The translations under genes and the position numbers were made by a program. A model generated the notes under the pieces. That model saw nothing but the letters and a program-made list of their open reading frames with translations, was not told where the DNA came from and ran no database searches. Shown here one piece after another: positions 21,731-32,486 of a DNA stretch of 64,000 nt. The number at the start of each line of letters is the position of its first letter. Position 1 is the first letter of the stretch. The stretch spans positions 42,223 through 106,222 of the forward strand of contig LJZR01000018.1 in assembly GCA_001314865.1 (NCBI GenBank), read 5' to 3'. The stretch comes from Phormidesmis priestleyi Ana (GTDB lineage Bacteria; Cyanobacteriota; Cyanobacteriia; Phormidesmidales; Phormidesmidaceae).

Positions 21731-23947
21731 ATGGCATCCCCATTTATCAAACGCTATTTGCTTGCGCTAAACCGCTATAAGTGGCCGGGTTTGTTTACAT
21801 TCCTTTCTATTTTGGGCGCTTCTAGTGTGGTTGCTTTTCAGCCTGAGCCACCACCAGAGTTTTTTTCAGAAACAGTGCTGGTAGACAACGCGCTGCCGGT
21901 TGTATTTTCGGCGACGACTAATCAGGTGCAGCTGCTGGGTCGTAGTAACATCAGCGAAGATAAGCTACTCTCTGATGCGCTGCTCAAAGAAGTTTCCTCG
22001 CAGCTTAGAGCCCAGGGCATTAATATTTCAGAGCGTGAACTGGTTGAAAATACGCGAATTGCGATTGATGTGCAGGGCGATGAATCCCGCCCTGAAACCG
22101 TGAGTCGTCAGGCTACGGTTCGGTTTGTTTGGCCAGATAAAGACGAGGCTGCCATAACGATGGATTTGATGGTAGATGCCATGATCCAACTGAGCCAGAT
22201 TAGAAATTCTCGGCGTTTGCAGTCTATTTCAGCGGAGCTGAACAAGCGGATTCCGGAGATTGAGAGCGAGCTGCGTGAGGCTGAGCAACTGTTAGAAACC
22301 TATGACCGGCAGGAGGGGCCTGCGATTCAGGCTTCGATTGACGGTAGTTTGCTGGGTTCTATTACTGGCAGTGAGCAGCAGTTCCGTGCCAATAATATTG
22401 CTATTGCGGGCATCGAAGCGCAGATGCAGAGTATTCAAGCTCAGCTGGGTCTTAACCCACAGGAAGCCTATGCTTCGTCGGCGCTGAGCGCTGATCCACT
22501 GATTGCGCAGTTGCGGGCTCAAATTTCTCAAGCAGAGACGCAGCAGGCGCTACTCGCAGAGCAGGGCCTCAAGCCGGATCATCCTAACCAGCGCGCGCTC
22601 AGAGAAAATTTAGCGGCTTTTAATCAGCTAGTAGAGCAGCGAGCGGGAGAAGTGCTGAGCGGCGGAGGGGCGGCTCGGGCTATTTTAAGTAGCAATCAGG
22701 TGCGTCAAAACAGTAGTCTGGACCCGGCTAGGGCCGCTTTGGCTAATCAATTGGTTTCGCTAGATACGCAGAGAGATGCGCTGTTGTCGCAGCAGGCTGT
22801 GATTCAGCAGTCGGCTAGAGACCTCAGACAGGAGTATTCTCAGTCGCCTAATAAGCAGCTACAGCGCGATCGCCTTGCCCAGCAGGTGGGTCTTCGCAAA
22901 GCTCTATATGACCAGTTACAGGCGCGATTGGTCGATGCTGAAGTGGCTGAAGCTGAAACGGTCAGCAGCCTAGTGGTCGCCAATCCGCCGTTCACCGTTG
23001 AAAATGAAACTGAACGACCTGCGCCTGTGTTGATTTTGCTGGCAGGTGCGCTAACGGGGCTGCTAGTGGGTGGCGGCGTTGTTTATTTGCTAGACATGCT
23101 GGATGGCACCGTGCGAACTTCCGAAGAATTGGAAGATTTGTTGCAGGCTCAAGAAGTGCCGATGCTGGGTATTATTCCGGCGATGAAAACGCGATCGGCC
23201 CGGTCGGTGCCGGTATTGGTGCAGTCGGACTCGGCATACAATGCCAGCTACGAGCGTTTCTTAAGTCGTTTGCGCTTAGTTGGCACCGAAGAAAGTTCGA
23301 TTGGCCCTCGGATGATTGTGCTGACAAGTACGCGATCGCAAGAAGGCAAGAGTGTGAGTGCTTATAATCTCGCGATCGCCTCTGCTCGCGCGGGCCGACG
23401 TACGCTGCTAGTTGAAGCTGATCTTCGCTCCGGATCTAAAGCTGAAATCTTAGGCTTACTCGCCGATCCTCAGGCGGTGATGGAACCTTTGCGCTATTAC
23501 AGCGGCCAAATTGGTCAGAATGTACAGATGGTTTCTCAGGTTGAAAATCTGTATGTTTGTCCCTCGCCTGGGCCTCAGCGTCAGCCCGCCGCCATCATTG
23601 AATCGAGCGAAATGCAGCGCTTTTTAAAGGATGCTCGCTCTCGTTTTGACATGGTTATTTTAGATACTCCTTCGCTGACGCGCTGCGACGATGCGCTGCT
23701 GCTTGAAGAGCACACAGACGGCATTGTGCTGGTGACTCGCCCCGGCGTCACCGAAAAAGCCGTGCTCGATACCGCATTAGAAGAGCTAGAACTCAGTGAT
23801 GATGTGCGGCTGCTAGGGGCGGTCATCAACGCCGCGAGCATCAGTGCTCAGGATGCTTCACTAGAGAGCGATATGGATAATGAGCCCATTGAGCTAATGC
23901 GTGAGCCTGAGTTCAGCGCTGCGCCGTCGGGTCGGATTGACTTCTAA
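21731..23947 (+). CDS. Wzc/GumC-like polysaccharide co-polymerase with BY-kinase-like domain
   Basis: Wzz-like N-terminus, long coiled coil, two TM segments, Walker A SQEGKSVSAYNLA, Walker A' LLVEADLR, Walker B MVILDTP. Confidence 0.88.
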   Translation: MASPFIKRYLLALNRYKWPGLFTFLSILGASSVVAFQPEPPPEFFSETVLVDNALPVVFSATTNQVQLLGRSNISEDKLLSDALLKEVSSQLRAQGINISERELVENTRIAIDVQGDESRPETVSRQATVRFVWPDKDEAAITMDLMVDAMIQLSQIRNSRRLQSISAELNKRIPEIESELREAEQLLETYDRQEGPAIQASIDGSLLGSITGSEQQFRANNIAIAGIEAQMQSIQAQLGLNPQEAYASSALSADPLIAQLRAQISQAETQQALLAEQGLKPDHPNQRALRENLAAFNQLVEQRAGEVLSGGGAARAILSSNQVRQNSSLDPARAALANQLVSLDTQRDALLSQQAVIQQSARDLRQEYSQSPNKQLQRDRLAQQVGLRKALYDQLQARLVDAEVAEAETVSSLVVANPPFTVENETERPAPVLILLAGALTGLLVGGGVVYLLDMLDGTVRTSEELEDLLQAQEVPMLGIIPAMKTRSARSVPVLVQSDSAYNASYERFLSRLRLVGTEESSIGPRMIVLTSTRSQEGKSVSAYNLAIASARAGRRTLLVEADLRSGSKAEILGLLADPQAVMEPLRYYSGQIGQNVQMVSQVENLYVCPSPGPQRQPAAIIESSEMQRFLKDARSRFDMVILDTPSLTRCDDALLLEEHTDGIVLVTRPGVTEKAVLDTALEELELSDDVRLLGAVINAASISAQDASLESDMDNEPIELMREPEFSAAPSGRIDF

Positions 23948-24015
23948 TCCATTGGTTCCATTGGTTTTCAACCCATTTTTTTTAATGGACTTTCTCTAAG
24001 GCAAAGTCACCAGAA

Positions 24016-24084
24016 GGTGCGACTGGAGAAGGCGCGGCTGGAGAAGATGCGGCTGGAGAAGATGCGGCTGGAGAAGGCGCGACC
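24016..24084. repeat. 15-bp tandem repeat (GATGCGGCTGGAGAA-like) x4.6
   Basis: Read directly. Confidence 0.95.
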
Positions 24085-24308
24085 AGCTATCTAGTCCGCT
24101 TGTTCTCATCAATTGAACAGCTGACTGCTTTGTGGGCAATGTGGACAATGTGGACAATTTTTTGGATTTCGCCATCGTCGTAGGATAATCTTAGCGAGTC
24201 TAAATTGGCGGTTCTAAATTAACGAGCCTAGATTAACGAGTCTAAAAGCGAATCTAAATAGGTACGCTGAAAAAGGTGTGTCTCAATTAAGACCCCGAAT
24301 TAAGATGC

Positions 24309-24361
24309 CGACCGTTTATCCCAGACCGTTTATCCCAGATCGTCTATCACCGACCGTTTAT
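24309..24361. repeat. Degenerate ~14-15-bp tandem repeat (GACCGTTTATCCCA) upstream of ycf54
   Basis: Read directly. Confidence 0.85.
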
Positions 24362-24393
24362 TACATAGCGTCCAGCACAAAGATAGTTTAAAA

Positions 24394-24723
24394 ATGACAA
24401 CTTACTACTACGTAGCGGCTAGCCAGCGTTTTTTATTAGAAGAAGAGCCCCTTGATGAAGTGCTCACGGAGCGCGCTCGGCACTACCAGTCTCAGGAAAA
24501 AGAAGTTGATTTTTGGCTGATTAAGCAGCCTGCTTTTTTAACAGCGCCCGAGCTTGCTGCGGTAAAGGCCAAGTGCCCTCAGCCAGCCGCTGCCGTGGTG
24601 TCTACTGACAAAACCTTTATTACTTGGCTCAAACTGCGGCTAGAATATGTTGCGACTGGCGAGTTTGAAGCGCCTTCGGCTTCTATTCCGGATGCACTGG
24701 CGTCTGTAGAAGTAACTGCCTAA
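24394..24723 (+). CDS. ycf54: Ycf54 family protein (Mg-protoporphyrin IX monomethyl ester cyclase-associated)
   Basis: MTTYYYVAASQRFLLEEEPLDEVLTERARHYQSQEKEVDFWLIKQPAFL...FITWLKLRLEYVATGEFEAPS. Confidence 0.93.
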   Translation: MTTYYYVAASQRFLLEEEPLDEVLTERARHYQSQEKEVDFWLIKQPAFLTAPELAAVKAKCPQPAAAVVSTDKTFITWLKLRLEYVATGEFEAPSASIPDALASVEVTA

Positions 24724-24809
24724 TGTGTTTCAATGCTTAGGTTTGGGCGTTTTCAATATCCAGCACCTTGGCTGTTTTATTCACTTGCTGTTCCCTTTAA
24801 TCATCACCT

Positions 24810-25466
24810 ATGACATTTTCTCGTCGGTTGCCTCCGCTCGCTCGTTTGCTAAGTATAGGGCTGAGCGCTTTACTGCTGCCCCTATTGCCCGACCCAGCGC
24901 ATGCCCAACTGCCTAATTGTCCTCCCCCTATTGATCAGGAATATCTGCTGCTAATACGCGGTGCAACAGAAGCAGAGCGCAATCAAATTGCCTCGGTGTT
25001 GCCTGCTGCTAATACCGTGCTGATCTGCACGTATTTAAATGAGACGCTGGTACGAGCGGGCGGTTTTACTAGCCTAGAAACGGCAAACGCCTGGGCGACC
25101 TACCTGACAACGGTAGAAGGCTATGAAAGTTTTGTTTCTAGGCCATCAGGTAATCAGGTGGCAACCCAGACCGGTAACGGAACTGCGGCCTCTGGCGACC
25201 ATCGTTATCAGCCTCAGCGTTTAGCTGCGGGTTATGCAGTGCTGGTTAACTATGGAGCTCAGCCTGAAATTGCGACGATGGTTGGGCAATTGGTGCGGCC
25301 CGTGGGTTTGGCTGTTTACCGTCAGCAGGCTTATTTGCTAGCGGAATATACTAGCGATGCGGCGGCGGCGGCGGCGACTTTAGAGCGCCTCAGTGACGCT
25401 CAGCTCACAGCTATTTTGGTCGATGCTCGGCAGGTAGTACAGCTGACTGCTGAAGTGGCTCGCTAG
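24810..25466 (+). CDS. Hypothetical secreted protein
   Basis: N-terminal signal peptide-like region ending AHA; two repeat-like halves resembling SPOR folds. Confidence 0.55.
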   Translation: MTFSRRLPPLARLLSIGLSALLLPLLPDPAHAQLPNCPPPIDQEYLLLIRGATEAERNQIASVLPAANTVLICTYLNETLVRAGGFTSLETANAWATYLTTVEGYESFVSRPSGNQVATQTGNGTAASGDHRYQPQRLAAGYAVLVNYGAQPEIATMVGQLVRPVGLAVYRQQAYLLAEYTSDAAAAAATLERLSDAQLTAILVDARQVVQLTAEVAR

Positions 25467-25499
25467 GGGCGTGAGTTAGACCTATGCCCTTTATGCAGC

Positions 25500-25955
25500 T
25501 TAGGCAGCAGGTGCGGCTATCCAAGCAATGAGGACACCCAGCGCTGAGCCAACAATGACTTGCACAGGCGTGTGACCGAGCAGTTCTTTAAGTCTATCTT
25601 GGTTGAATTCGGCGTGCTCTTGAAAGAGTTCGTCTAGGATTTGATTGAGGACTTTGGCCTGCTTGCCAGCGGCCTGACGGACGCCAGCGGCATCGTACAT
25701 GACGATGACGGCAAATACTGAGGTAATGGCAAAGGCCGGGGTGTTCCAACCGATGGTTTGGCCGACGCCGCAGGCTAGGGCGGTGACTAAGGCTGAGTGT
25801 GCGCTAGGCATGCCGCCAGTTTCTACTAGCACCCTTGGATTGATAGAGCGGTGTTGGGCAAATTCAAACACGAGTTTGAGCGTTTGCGCGACGAGACAGG
25901 CAACAAGGGCCACCCACAGTACATGATTGTCGAAAACTTGGTTGAAGTCCTGCAT
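25500..25955 (-). CDS. Divergent PAP2 family protein (DUF212-like)
   Basis: ETGGMPSAHSALVTALACGVG, LLGHTPVQVIVGSALGVLIA; start placed at the internal Met. Confidence 0.85.
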   Translation of the reverse strand: MQDFNQVFDNHVLWVALVACLVAQTLKLVFEFAQHRSINPRVLVETGGMPSAHSALVTALACGVGQTIGWNTPAFAITSVFAVIVMYDAAGVRQAAGKQAKVLNQILDELFQEHAEFNQDRLKELLGHTPVQVIVGSALGVLIAWIAAPAA

Positions 25956-26078
25956 GGATAATTGATACGGGCCAATAGTACAGGCCACGGACAGATGGGT
26001 ATGAGCAGATGGATGTAAACGTGAAAAGTGAAGCGGATTCGCAAGGCGTGAGTGCCAGATTTGCCTGAAAAATTAGGC

Positions 26079-27005
26079 TTAGTGTGTGCGTGCGGTGATG
26101 TACTGGGCGATCGCCACTAGTGGCTGCGCAGCTTCACCAAAGCCTGCTAGTTCTGCGATCGCTGCCTCAATCAGCTGATCGGCCTTTTGCTTCGACGCTT
26201 CGAGTCCCAAGAGACTAGGGTAGGTTGCCTTTTGCGCTGCAACATCTTTTCCGGCTGATTTGCCTAGCTCTTCTGAGGTTGCGGTGATATCTAATACATC
26301 GTCCACAATTTGAAAGGCCAGACCAATTCGCTGAGCATAGCGCCGCAACCGTTCAATTACATCGACATCAGCGCCGACTAAAATCGCTGCTGAAGTCACA
26401 GACACCTCTAGTAGGGCCGCTGTTTTGTGCATATGGATGTAGGTGAGCGTTTCTTCATCTATCGCCTTGCCCTCCGAGGCCAAATCCACAATTTGCCCGC
26501 CTACTAGGCCGTTTGCACCGACGGCTTTCCCCAAGTCGGCAATGACCTTGAGCACTTGCTGGGGCTGCGCACCCTGAGTTTGGGTGGCGATGTATTCAAA
26601 CGCGTAGGTGAGCAGCGCATCGCCTGCGAGCACTGCAACATCTTCTCCATACACCTTATGGTTAGTAAGCTTGCCGCGACGGTAGTCGTCATTGTCCATT
26701 GCGGGCAAGTCGTCGTGAATGAGAGACATTGTATGCACCATTTCTAGCGCGCAGGCCGTGGGCATGGCGATCGCGCTATCTGCGCCTAGCATTTCACAGG
26801 TTGCCAAGCATAAAATCGGCCTTAGGCGCTTGCCGCCTGCCATGAGCGAGTAGCGCATCGACTCATAAATTTGCTCCGGGTAAACTACCGGCAACGAGCT
26901 GTCTAACGCGGCTTCGACTTGGGTGGCACGTTTGGCGAGGTAGCTTTTGAGGTTAAAGGTTGTGCTAGCGGTTGTGCTGGGGGGATTGAGGTTTGTCGTC
27001 ACCAT
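26079..27005 (-). CDS. crtE: Geranylgeranyl/farnesyl diphosphate synthase
   Basis: Aspartate-rich motifs [17 protein letters not shown] and [21 protein letters not shown]. Confidence 0.93.
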   Translation of the reverse strand: MVTTNLNPPSTTASTTFNLKSYLAKRATQVEAALDSSLPVVYPEQIYESMRYSLMAGGKRLRPILCLATCEMLGADSAIAMPTACALEMVHTMSLIHDDLPAMDNDDYRRGKLTNHKVYGEDVAVLAGDALLTYAFEYIATQTQGAQPQQVLKVIADLGKAVGANGLVGGQIVDLASEGKAIDEETLTYIHMHKTAALLEVSVTSAAILVGADVDVIERLRRYAQRIGLAFQIVDDVLDITATSEELGKSAGKDVAAQKATYPSLLGLEASKQKADQLIEAAIAELAGFGEAAQPLVAIAQYITARTH

Positions 27006-27889
27006 GAGAGGGGCGGGGTAGAGATTTTCATACGGGTGCAGTAGCTGGCGATTGTATTTTCTAGAAGCATGGTTACGGTCATCGGCCCAATGCCGCCAGG
27101 CACAGGTGTAATAGCGCCTGCGACCGGTTCAACAGCCGCAAAGTCAACATCGCCAACAAGTCTAGATTTGTCGCTGTCAGCGGCAACTACTCGGTTGATG
27201 CCAACATCAATCACGACGGCACCGGGTTTTACCATGTCCTTTCCAATGAGGTTAGGAACGCCGACAGCTGCTATTAGAATATCGGCTGAGCGAGTCAATT
27301 CGGGTAAATTTTGTGATTTTGAATGGGTAAATGTTGGCGTGGCGTTGGCGGCTAGCAGCATCAGCCCAATGGGCTTGCCGACTAAAATGCTGCGGCCCAA
27401 TACGGTTGCGCTTTTCCCAACGAGGGAAATGTCGTATTCCTGCATGAGCCGCATAATGCCTGCTGGCGTACAGCTACGCAGCCCTGGTTCACCTCTGACG
27501 AGGCGGCCTAAGTTAATGGGATGCAGGCCATCGGCGTCTTTATCGGGGTCTATCAGGTTCAGCAGAGAGGACTCATCTAGGTGGTCAGGAAGCGGCAGCT
27601 GTATCAGGATGCCATCGACTAAGGGATTTTGGTTGAGGGCCTGAATTTCTTGAGCGATCGCCTCTTGAGTACTGTCTTTGGGTAGGTTTTTGCCCAAGGA
27701 GGCAATGCCCACGCGATCGCATGCTTTTTCTTTGTTCCGCACGTAGGCTGCGCTGGCTGGATTGTCGCCTACCATCAGCACGGCGAGTCCGGGCGCTCTG
27801 CCATACTGCGCTGTCCAGCTAAGAACACTGGCTTGGCGCTGGGTTTGAATCTGCTGCGCGAGGGCTTTCCCGTCTAGGAGCTGAGCCAT
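26999..27889 (-). CDS. folD: Methylenetetrahydrofolate dehydrogenase/cyclohydrolase
   Basis: [63 protein letters not shown]. Confidence 0.97.
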   Translation of the reverse strand: MAQLLDGKALAQQIQTQRQASVLSWTAQYGRAPGLAVLMVGDNPASAAYVRNKEKACDRVGIASLGKNLPKDSTQEAIAQEIQALNQNPLVDGILIQLPLPDHLDESSLLNLIDPDKDADGLHPINLGRLVRGEPGLRSCTPAGIMRLMQEYDISLVGKSATVLGRSILVGKPIGLMLLAANATPTFTHSKSQNLPELTRSADILIAAVGVPNLIGKDMVKPGAVVIDVGINRVVAADSDKSRLVGDVDFAAVEPVAGAITPVPGGIGPMTVTMLLENTIASYCTRMKISTPPLSW

Positions 27890-28140
27890 AATGTTAAAAT
27901 TGCCACTAGGCTTAGATAGGCTTTCTGTGGATAGGCTGTCAGTGAGCGCTTTTTGGTGACTCGACCGCTTGTACGGTTTGATGGCGGCTAAATGGCAGCT
28001 GAATGGCGGCTGAATGGCAGGGCCGGTGTCACCGTTATTCGCCGTTGATTTATTCGTCGTTATTCGTCACCGTCTCCGTCAGCGTAATGACGGATACTGA
28101 ATCCAGATTACCAAAGCAGCGTAGAAAATTTTTATTTGCT

Positions 28141-28629
28141 ATGAACCTTGATATGAAAACTCGTTCGCTGTTGCCGAAGCTGCTGTTGAGTCCAGTGTTG
28201 GGTATCGCGCTGCTCGCTGTTGCGTCCTGTAGCCTATCGGAAGTGGAACCTAAAATCGCGGTTACCAAGGCAGAAACAGAGTCTGCTGCTACCAAGATGC
28301 CAGGTACGATGCGGTTGCCTGAAATTCGGCTGTCGAATCGGGCTGTGGTGGATATCAATTCTCTCTCGGTTGACCAGATCGATGAAACTGTGACGATTGC
28401 TGGCACGGTTGCTGAGCGGGTGCCCCTACTAGAGGGCTGGCTGTATCAAGTTCGCGATGACAGCGGTAGCCTGTGGGTGGTGGGCGATCAATCTGCATCT
28501 GAGATTGCGCCTGAGAAAGGTGAAGCGGTGATGGTAGAAGGTGTGGTGCGTTACGAAGCCATTGTGGTGGGTGAGATTGATGCAGGCGAGGTTTACCTGC
28601 AGGCGCAATCTTCTCGTGAGGGCCAGTAG
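28141..28629 (+). CDS. Putative lipoprotein with OB-fold-like domain
   Basis: Lipobox LLAVASC; beta-rich C-terminal half. Confidence 0.6.
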   Translation: MNLDMKTRSLLPKLLLSPVLGIALLAVASCSLSEVEPKIAVTKAETESAATKMPGTMRLPEIRLSNRAVVDINSLSVDQIDETVTIAGTVAERVPLLEGWLYQVRDDSGSLWVVGDQSASEIAPEKGEAVMVEGVVRYEAIVVGEIDAGEVYLQAQSSREGQ

Positions 28630-28641
28630 GCGAGTTTTCCT

Positions 28642-29388
28642 ATGCCTGCCTATGGCGAACATTCGATTACGCTAGCTAGCTTTGCTCAAATTGATTGGGA
28701 AATAGGTGACCATAGCTTTACCGAGGCTGAGTATGCAGTGGTGCGCCGGGTCATTCACACGACCGCTGACTTTGAGTACAAGCAGCTCATTCGCTTTGGC
28801 AATCGGCCTTTTGAGGCGGCTATGAAAGCTTTGCAACAGCAGCAGCAGATTGTGACAGATGTTTCTATGGTGGCTGCTGGAATCGGTTCGGTGGTTGCTA
28901 AGACTTGGCGATCGCCAATTTCTATTGCAGTGCAAAAAGCCGCGCCGCTATCGGCTACTTCGGCTGTAAATCAGGACACCTTAAATCAGGACACCTTAAA
29001 TCAGGACACCTTAGTAGATCGAGACACCTCAGCAAATCTGGCAGACACCCTAGATCGCGAGGTCGATGGCGGCGGCGTAACCGCCCTAATATATACTCGC
29101 ACTGCCCTGGGTATGAAGACCTGTGCAAACGAACATCCTGAAGCTATTTTTGCGGTGGGCAATGCGCCAACGGCATTGCTGACGCTCTGTGAAGGCATTG
29201 CCCGGGGCGACTACCGGCCCTCGTTGGTGATTGGCGCACCGGTTGGGTTTATCAATGTGGTGGAGTCTAAGCAGGTGCTGGCTGATTTGGCAGTGCCTTA
29301 CATTTTGGTGACCGGTCGCAAAGGCGGATCGGCGATCGCTGCGGCTATTCTGAACGCGCTGATGATTTGGGCCTGGGAGCACTCGTGA
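28642..29388 (+). CDS. cobH: Precorrin-8X methylmutase
   Basis: VVRRVIHTTADFEY, IFAVGNAPTALLTL, GAPVGFINVVESK, ILVTGRKGGSAIAAAILNAL. Confidence 0.93.
   Translation: MPAYGEHSITLASFAQIDWEIGDHSFTEAEYAVVRRVIHTTADFEYKQLIRFGNRPFEAAMKALQQQQQIVTDVSMVAAGIGSVVAKTWRSPISIAVQKAAPLSATSAVNQDTLNQDTLNQDTLVDRDTSANLADTLDREVDGGGVTALIYTRTALGMKTCANEHPEAIFAVGNAPTALLTLCEGIARGDYRPSLVIGAPVGFINVVESKQVLADLAVPYILVTGRKGGSAIAAAILNALMIWAWEHS
28969..29013 (+). repeat. In-frame 15-bp tandem repeat encoding (NQDTL)3 within cobH
   Basis: AATCAGGACACCTTA x3. Confidence 0.97.
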
Positions 29389-30746
29389 TGACTATTGGCG
29401 ATCAGGTTCACCCAATCGTCCATGTGGTGGGGGTGGGGCTAACTGGAGCAGACAGCTTGACGCCCCATACATTGGCAATTGTTCGCCAAGCTGAGCTGTT
29501 AATAGGCGCGCCTCGTTATCTCAAAGCGTTTGATTTCCTCGAAGGAATAGAAACTTGGCCCCTAGGTGACTTTACGCGCGTTTTTGAAGATTTACAGTCA
29601 CGTTTTCAGACTAACCCTAACACCCGAGTAGTTATTCTCGCCTCGGGTGACCCTTTGTTTTTTGGCATTGGTCGGCTCCTGCTGAGAGCTTTTGCCGCTG
29701 AGCAGCTGATGTTTTACCCCCAGCCCAGCGCCATCCAGCTAGCCTTTAGTCGGCTTAAGCTGCCGTGGCAAGATGCCACCTTGGTCAGCGTTCATGGCCG
29801 AGATGAACAACAGCTGGTTGCGGCCATTAAGCGAGGCGAGACGAAGATTGCAATTCTCACTGACGGGGTCTTTACGCCACGGGCGATCGCTGCGCTCATA
29901 ACGGCTCTCGATTTTCCGGTTCGCTATCGCCTATGGGTTTGTGAAAATTTGGGGAGTGCTGATGAGCAGCTGAGCGCCCATTGGCCTCATGAGTTAGCCC
30001 AGCGTGATGCCCATTCATCGACTCAGGTTGATTTTGCCGATCTCAATGTGGTGGTTTTGCTTCGTCAAAGCATGGCTGCTGCTGAGTCTGATCGGCAACT
30101 GGATAGTCTGCCGCTGATTGGCCTGCCGGATTCGGTGTTTGAGGGGTTTCGCGATCGCCCTACCCTGATGACCAAGCGAGAAATTCGACTGCTGATTTTG
30201 GGCGCCCTGGCACCTGTCGATGGTCAAATAATTTGGGACATTGGCGCAGGCACCGGTTCTGTGAGCATAGAGCTGAGTCGGCTATGCCCCAAAGCCCGAC
30301 TATACGCCATTGAGAAAACAGCAATGGGCGTTGGGCTCATTGCCCAGAATGCTGAAAAGTTAGCGATCGCGCCCATCCAAGTTGTTCAAGGCGTCGCACC
30401 TGCTGCCCTAGCCGACTTACCTATTCCCGACCGGGTATTTATTGGCGGCAGCAGCGGACAGCTCACTGCCATCCTGAACTTTTTGACAGAAAGAATGTGT
30501 TCACCGGCTGATGTCCCCGCTGATTTACCCGCTGCGCCAGTACGTCGGATTGCGATCGCCCTGGCCACACTAGAACATCTCAGCGAAGCCACAACCTGGT
30601 TAGCACAACCCCATATTGCGACCCTTTGGCACTACCAGCTCACCCAAATAAACATCGCTCGGTCATTGCCAGTAGGCCTACTGACACGATTTTTGCCTTT
30701 AAACCCTATTACTTTAATTACAATTTCCAATCGGCCTTTTAACTAG
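29388..30746 (+). CDS. cbiET: Bifunctional precorrin-6Y C5,15-methyltransferase (CbiE-CbiT fusion)
   Basis: VVGVGLTGADSLTPHTL, ILASGDPLFFGIGRLLL, then TKREIRLLILGALAPVDGQIIWDIGAGTGSVSIELS; ATG overlaps the cobH TGA. Confidence 0.93.
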   Translation: MTIGDQVHPIVHVVGVGLTGADSLTPHTLAIVRQAELLIGAPRYLKAFDFLEGIETWPLGDFTRVFEDLQSRFQTNPNTRVVILASGDPLFFGIGRLLLRAFAAEQLMFYPQPSAIQLAFSRLKLPWQDATLVSVHGRDEQQLVAAIKRGETKIAILTDGVFTPRAIAALITALDFPVRYRLWVCENLGSADEQLSAHWPHELAQRDAHSSTQVDFADLNVVVLLRQSMAAAESDRQLDSLPLIGLPDSVFEGFRDRPTLMTKREIRLLILGALAPVDGQIIWDIGAGTGSVSIELSRLCPKARLYAIEKTAMGVGLIAQNAEKLAIAPIQVVQGVAPAALADLPIPDRVFIGGSSGQLTAILNFLTERMCSPADVPADLPAAPVRRIAIALATLEHLSEATTWLAQPHIATLWHYQLTQINIARSLPVGLLTRFLPLNPITLITISNRPFN

Positions 30747-31104
30747 GCCCTGCGACACTTAAGTTCAATTTGCTTAAAGAGAGTAATAGCTTACAAGAGT
30801 CACCGGAGTAAAGGAATGAATTTGGTGACCTTGCGAATTAATCTATGGGCTACTTATCGCTGTAGTAACTAAAGTGATGAATCTGTAATTAACTGCCGAA
30901 ATTGATTGCCGGTTTGTACTTAGAGCTGATCGAGCTTATTAGGTTTTATTCGATAGTTAAGGGAGCCTTAAAGTCAAAAATTGGCGATTTTGACAAGTCA
31001 GCAAACTTTTATGCAAAGCAAGTACATAGTTTTTTGAATAAAATTGCAAATTTCTCACTGGGAAGAGATCCAGCGAAAAAATAGCAAAAATAACTTAGTT
31101 CCGA

Positions 31105-31491
31105 TTACTCTGTAGCCTCTGAGTTGCTGTCCTCTAGCTGAATCAATCGAATATGTTTGTATCCGAGCTTGATTTCAAATTCGTCCCCCGGCTTCAGTCC
31201 CATGTCCTGAGTGTAGGTAGAACCAATCACAATTTGCCCGTTTTTATGCACGCTTACTCGATAGGTCGGCTCTCTTCCTCTTCCATCTTTTGACCCTTCA
31301 GGATCGATAGAAACCCCTTTTGCCTCTAGCAATGCCTTCATAAATTCGGCCAAATTTGCCCGAATTTGATTGTCTTTCGTAATGGTGTAGTAGCCACATC
31401 CCTGTGCGCGTTCACGCTTAGAGAGATGGGCTAGTTCCTCAAACTTTTGGAGGAGCGCTTTCCCCTTTAGCGGCGAATTTTTGTCAGCCAT
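31105..31491 (-). CDS. cyAbrB-type transcriptional regulator
   Basis: ALLQKFEELAHLSKRERAQGCGYYT; C-terminal AbrB-like segment TYRVSVHKNGQIVIGSTYTQDMGLKPGDEFEIKLGYKHIRL. Confidence 0.9.
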   Translation of the reverse strand: MADKNSPLKGKALLQKFEELAHLSKRERAQGCGYYTITKDNQIRANLAEFMKALLEAKGVSIDPEGSKDGRGREPTYRVSVHKNGQIVIGSTYTQDMGLKPGDEFEIKLGYKHIRLIQLEDSNSEATE

Positions 31492-31939
31492 AACCCTCGA
31501 ACAAGTAAACGTTTGAAAGTGACATGAAATATTTAGATATGCTACTTGTTTCAATAACAGCCTAAGCCTGAAAAAAACAATGCATATGGACGCAGAAACT
31601 GATTTTTAGTCAGGTCGTATAGCCCTAAACTGGCTTTTCTAATTTTATAAAATAACGATTAGTTGACTTCAGGTTGTCTCTTTCGATTGTAACGACCGGC
31701 CTGTTAGTTTAGATATTTGTTATAGAAAGTATGCTAAACCCTAATGGCGTCAATTTCTATAAATGTTTATTTGCTATCTATACTTCGTGAAAAACTTCGT
31801 CAAAAGTAGCCTTGGAAAACATTGATAAAATTTTTTCTGCTCTTAGAGTGGTTATATCTTAGTTGTGTCTAGGTTGTGTCTAGACTGCTACATTTCGCCA
31901 TTTTATAGGCACTAAGGTAGATAGAAAGAATTGATGGAA

Positions 31940-31967
31940 AGGATTGATTAGTTTATTAATCAATCCT
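31940..31967. other. Perfect 11-bp hairpin (AGGATTGATTA-GTTTAT-TAATCAATCCT)
   Basis: Read directly in intergenic region. Confidence 0.9.
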
Positions 31968-32435
31968 ACAATGCCATAGCTGTGCTGTGAATCCATAATT
32001 GATTAACCTGCAGGTGTTCAAGCAACACTGCTAAAATTTACTATCTCTATGAAACATCTATGAAACATCTATGAAACGATATGAAACTCTATGGAAATAA
32101 TTCATAACTACAGTCGCCAAATTGCGCATTGTAACGCTATTGAGCCGGTTTACCCATAGGGGCGTAAGCCGGAAAACCCACTTCAGAAAACGCGTTATAT
32201 CGGTCGAAATTGCCGTTTATGCTATGCGGTGCTTTATCTAACTAGCTTGCGGTATAAAATATACCCAACGCCATTGTTAACGCCATATCATCACATTGAG
32301 TCGCTACGTCTCTCTAAAGCACTACAAAAGAGAACTACAGAAGAAAATTACAGAAGAGAACTACAGAAGAGAATTACACGGTCTGTCCCTTGGATGAGAA
32401 CATTAAATCGACTGAAATCTTTATAGGGCAACAGC

Positions 32436-32486
32436 CAAAACATATCGTCAAGTACGAATGCATCTGTACTTTTGCTATATGTTTTG
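32436..32486. other. Long imperfect hairpin (CAAAACATAT...CAAGTAC...GTACTTTTG...ATATGTTTTG)
   Basis: Outer 10-bp and inner ~7-bp complementary arms read directly. Confidence 0.8.

Noticed and set aside
28003-28660. Possible cobalamin riboswitch before cobH
   Set aside because: No recognisable B12-box-like sequence seen, and cobH follows the lipoprotein gene after only 12 bp.
30902-31084. 60-aa ORF after cbiET
   Set aside because: AT-rich, no recognisable motif, no clear RBS; not supported enough to call.
32229-32426. 65-aa ORF in the intergenic region
   Set aside because: Repetitive RELQKRITR composition arises from a tandem nucleotide repeat; no RBS or homology-like features visible.
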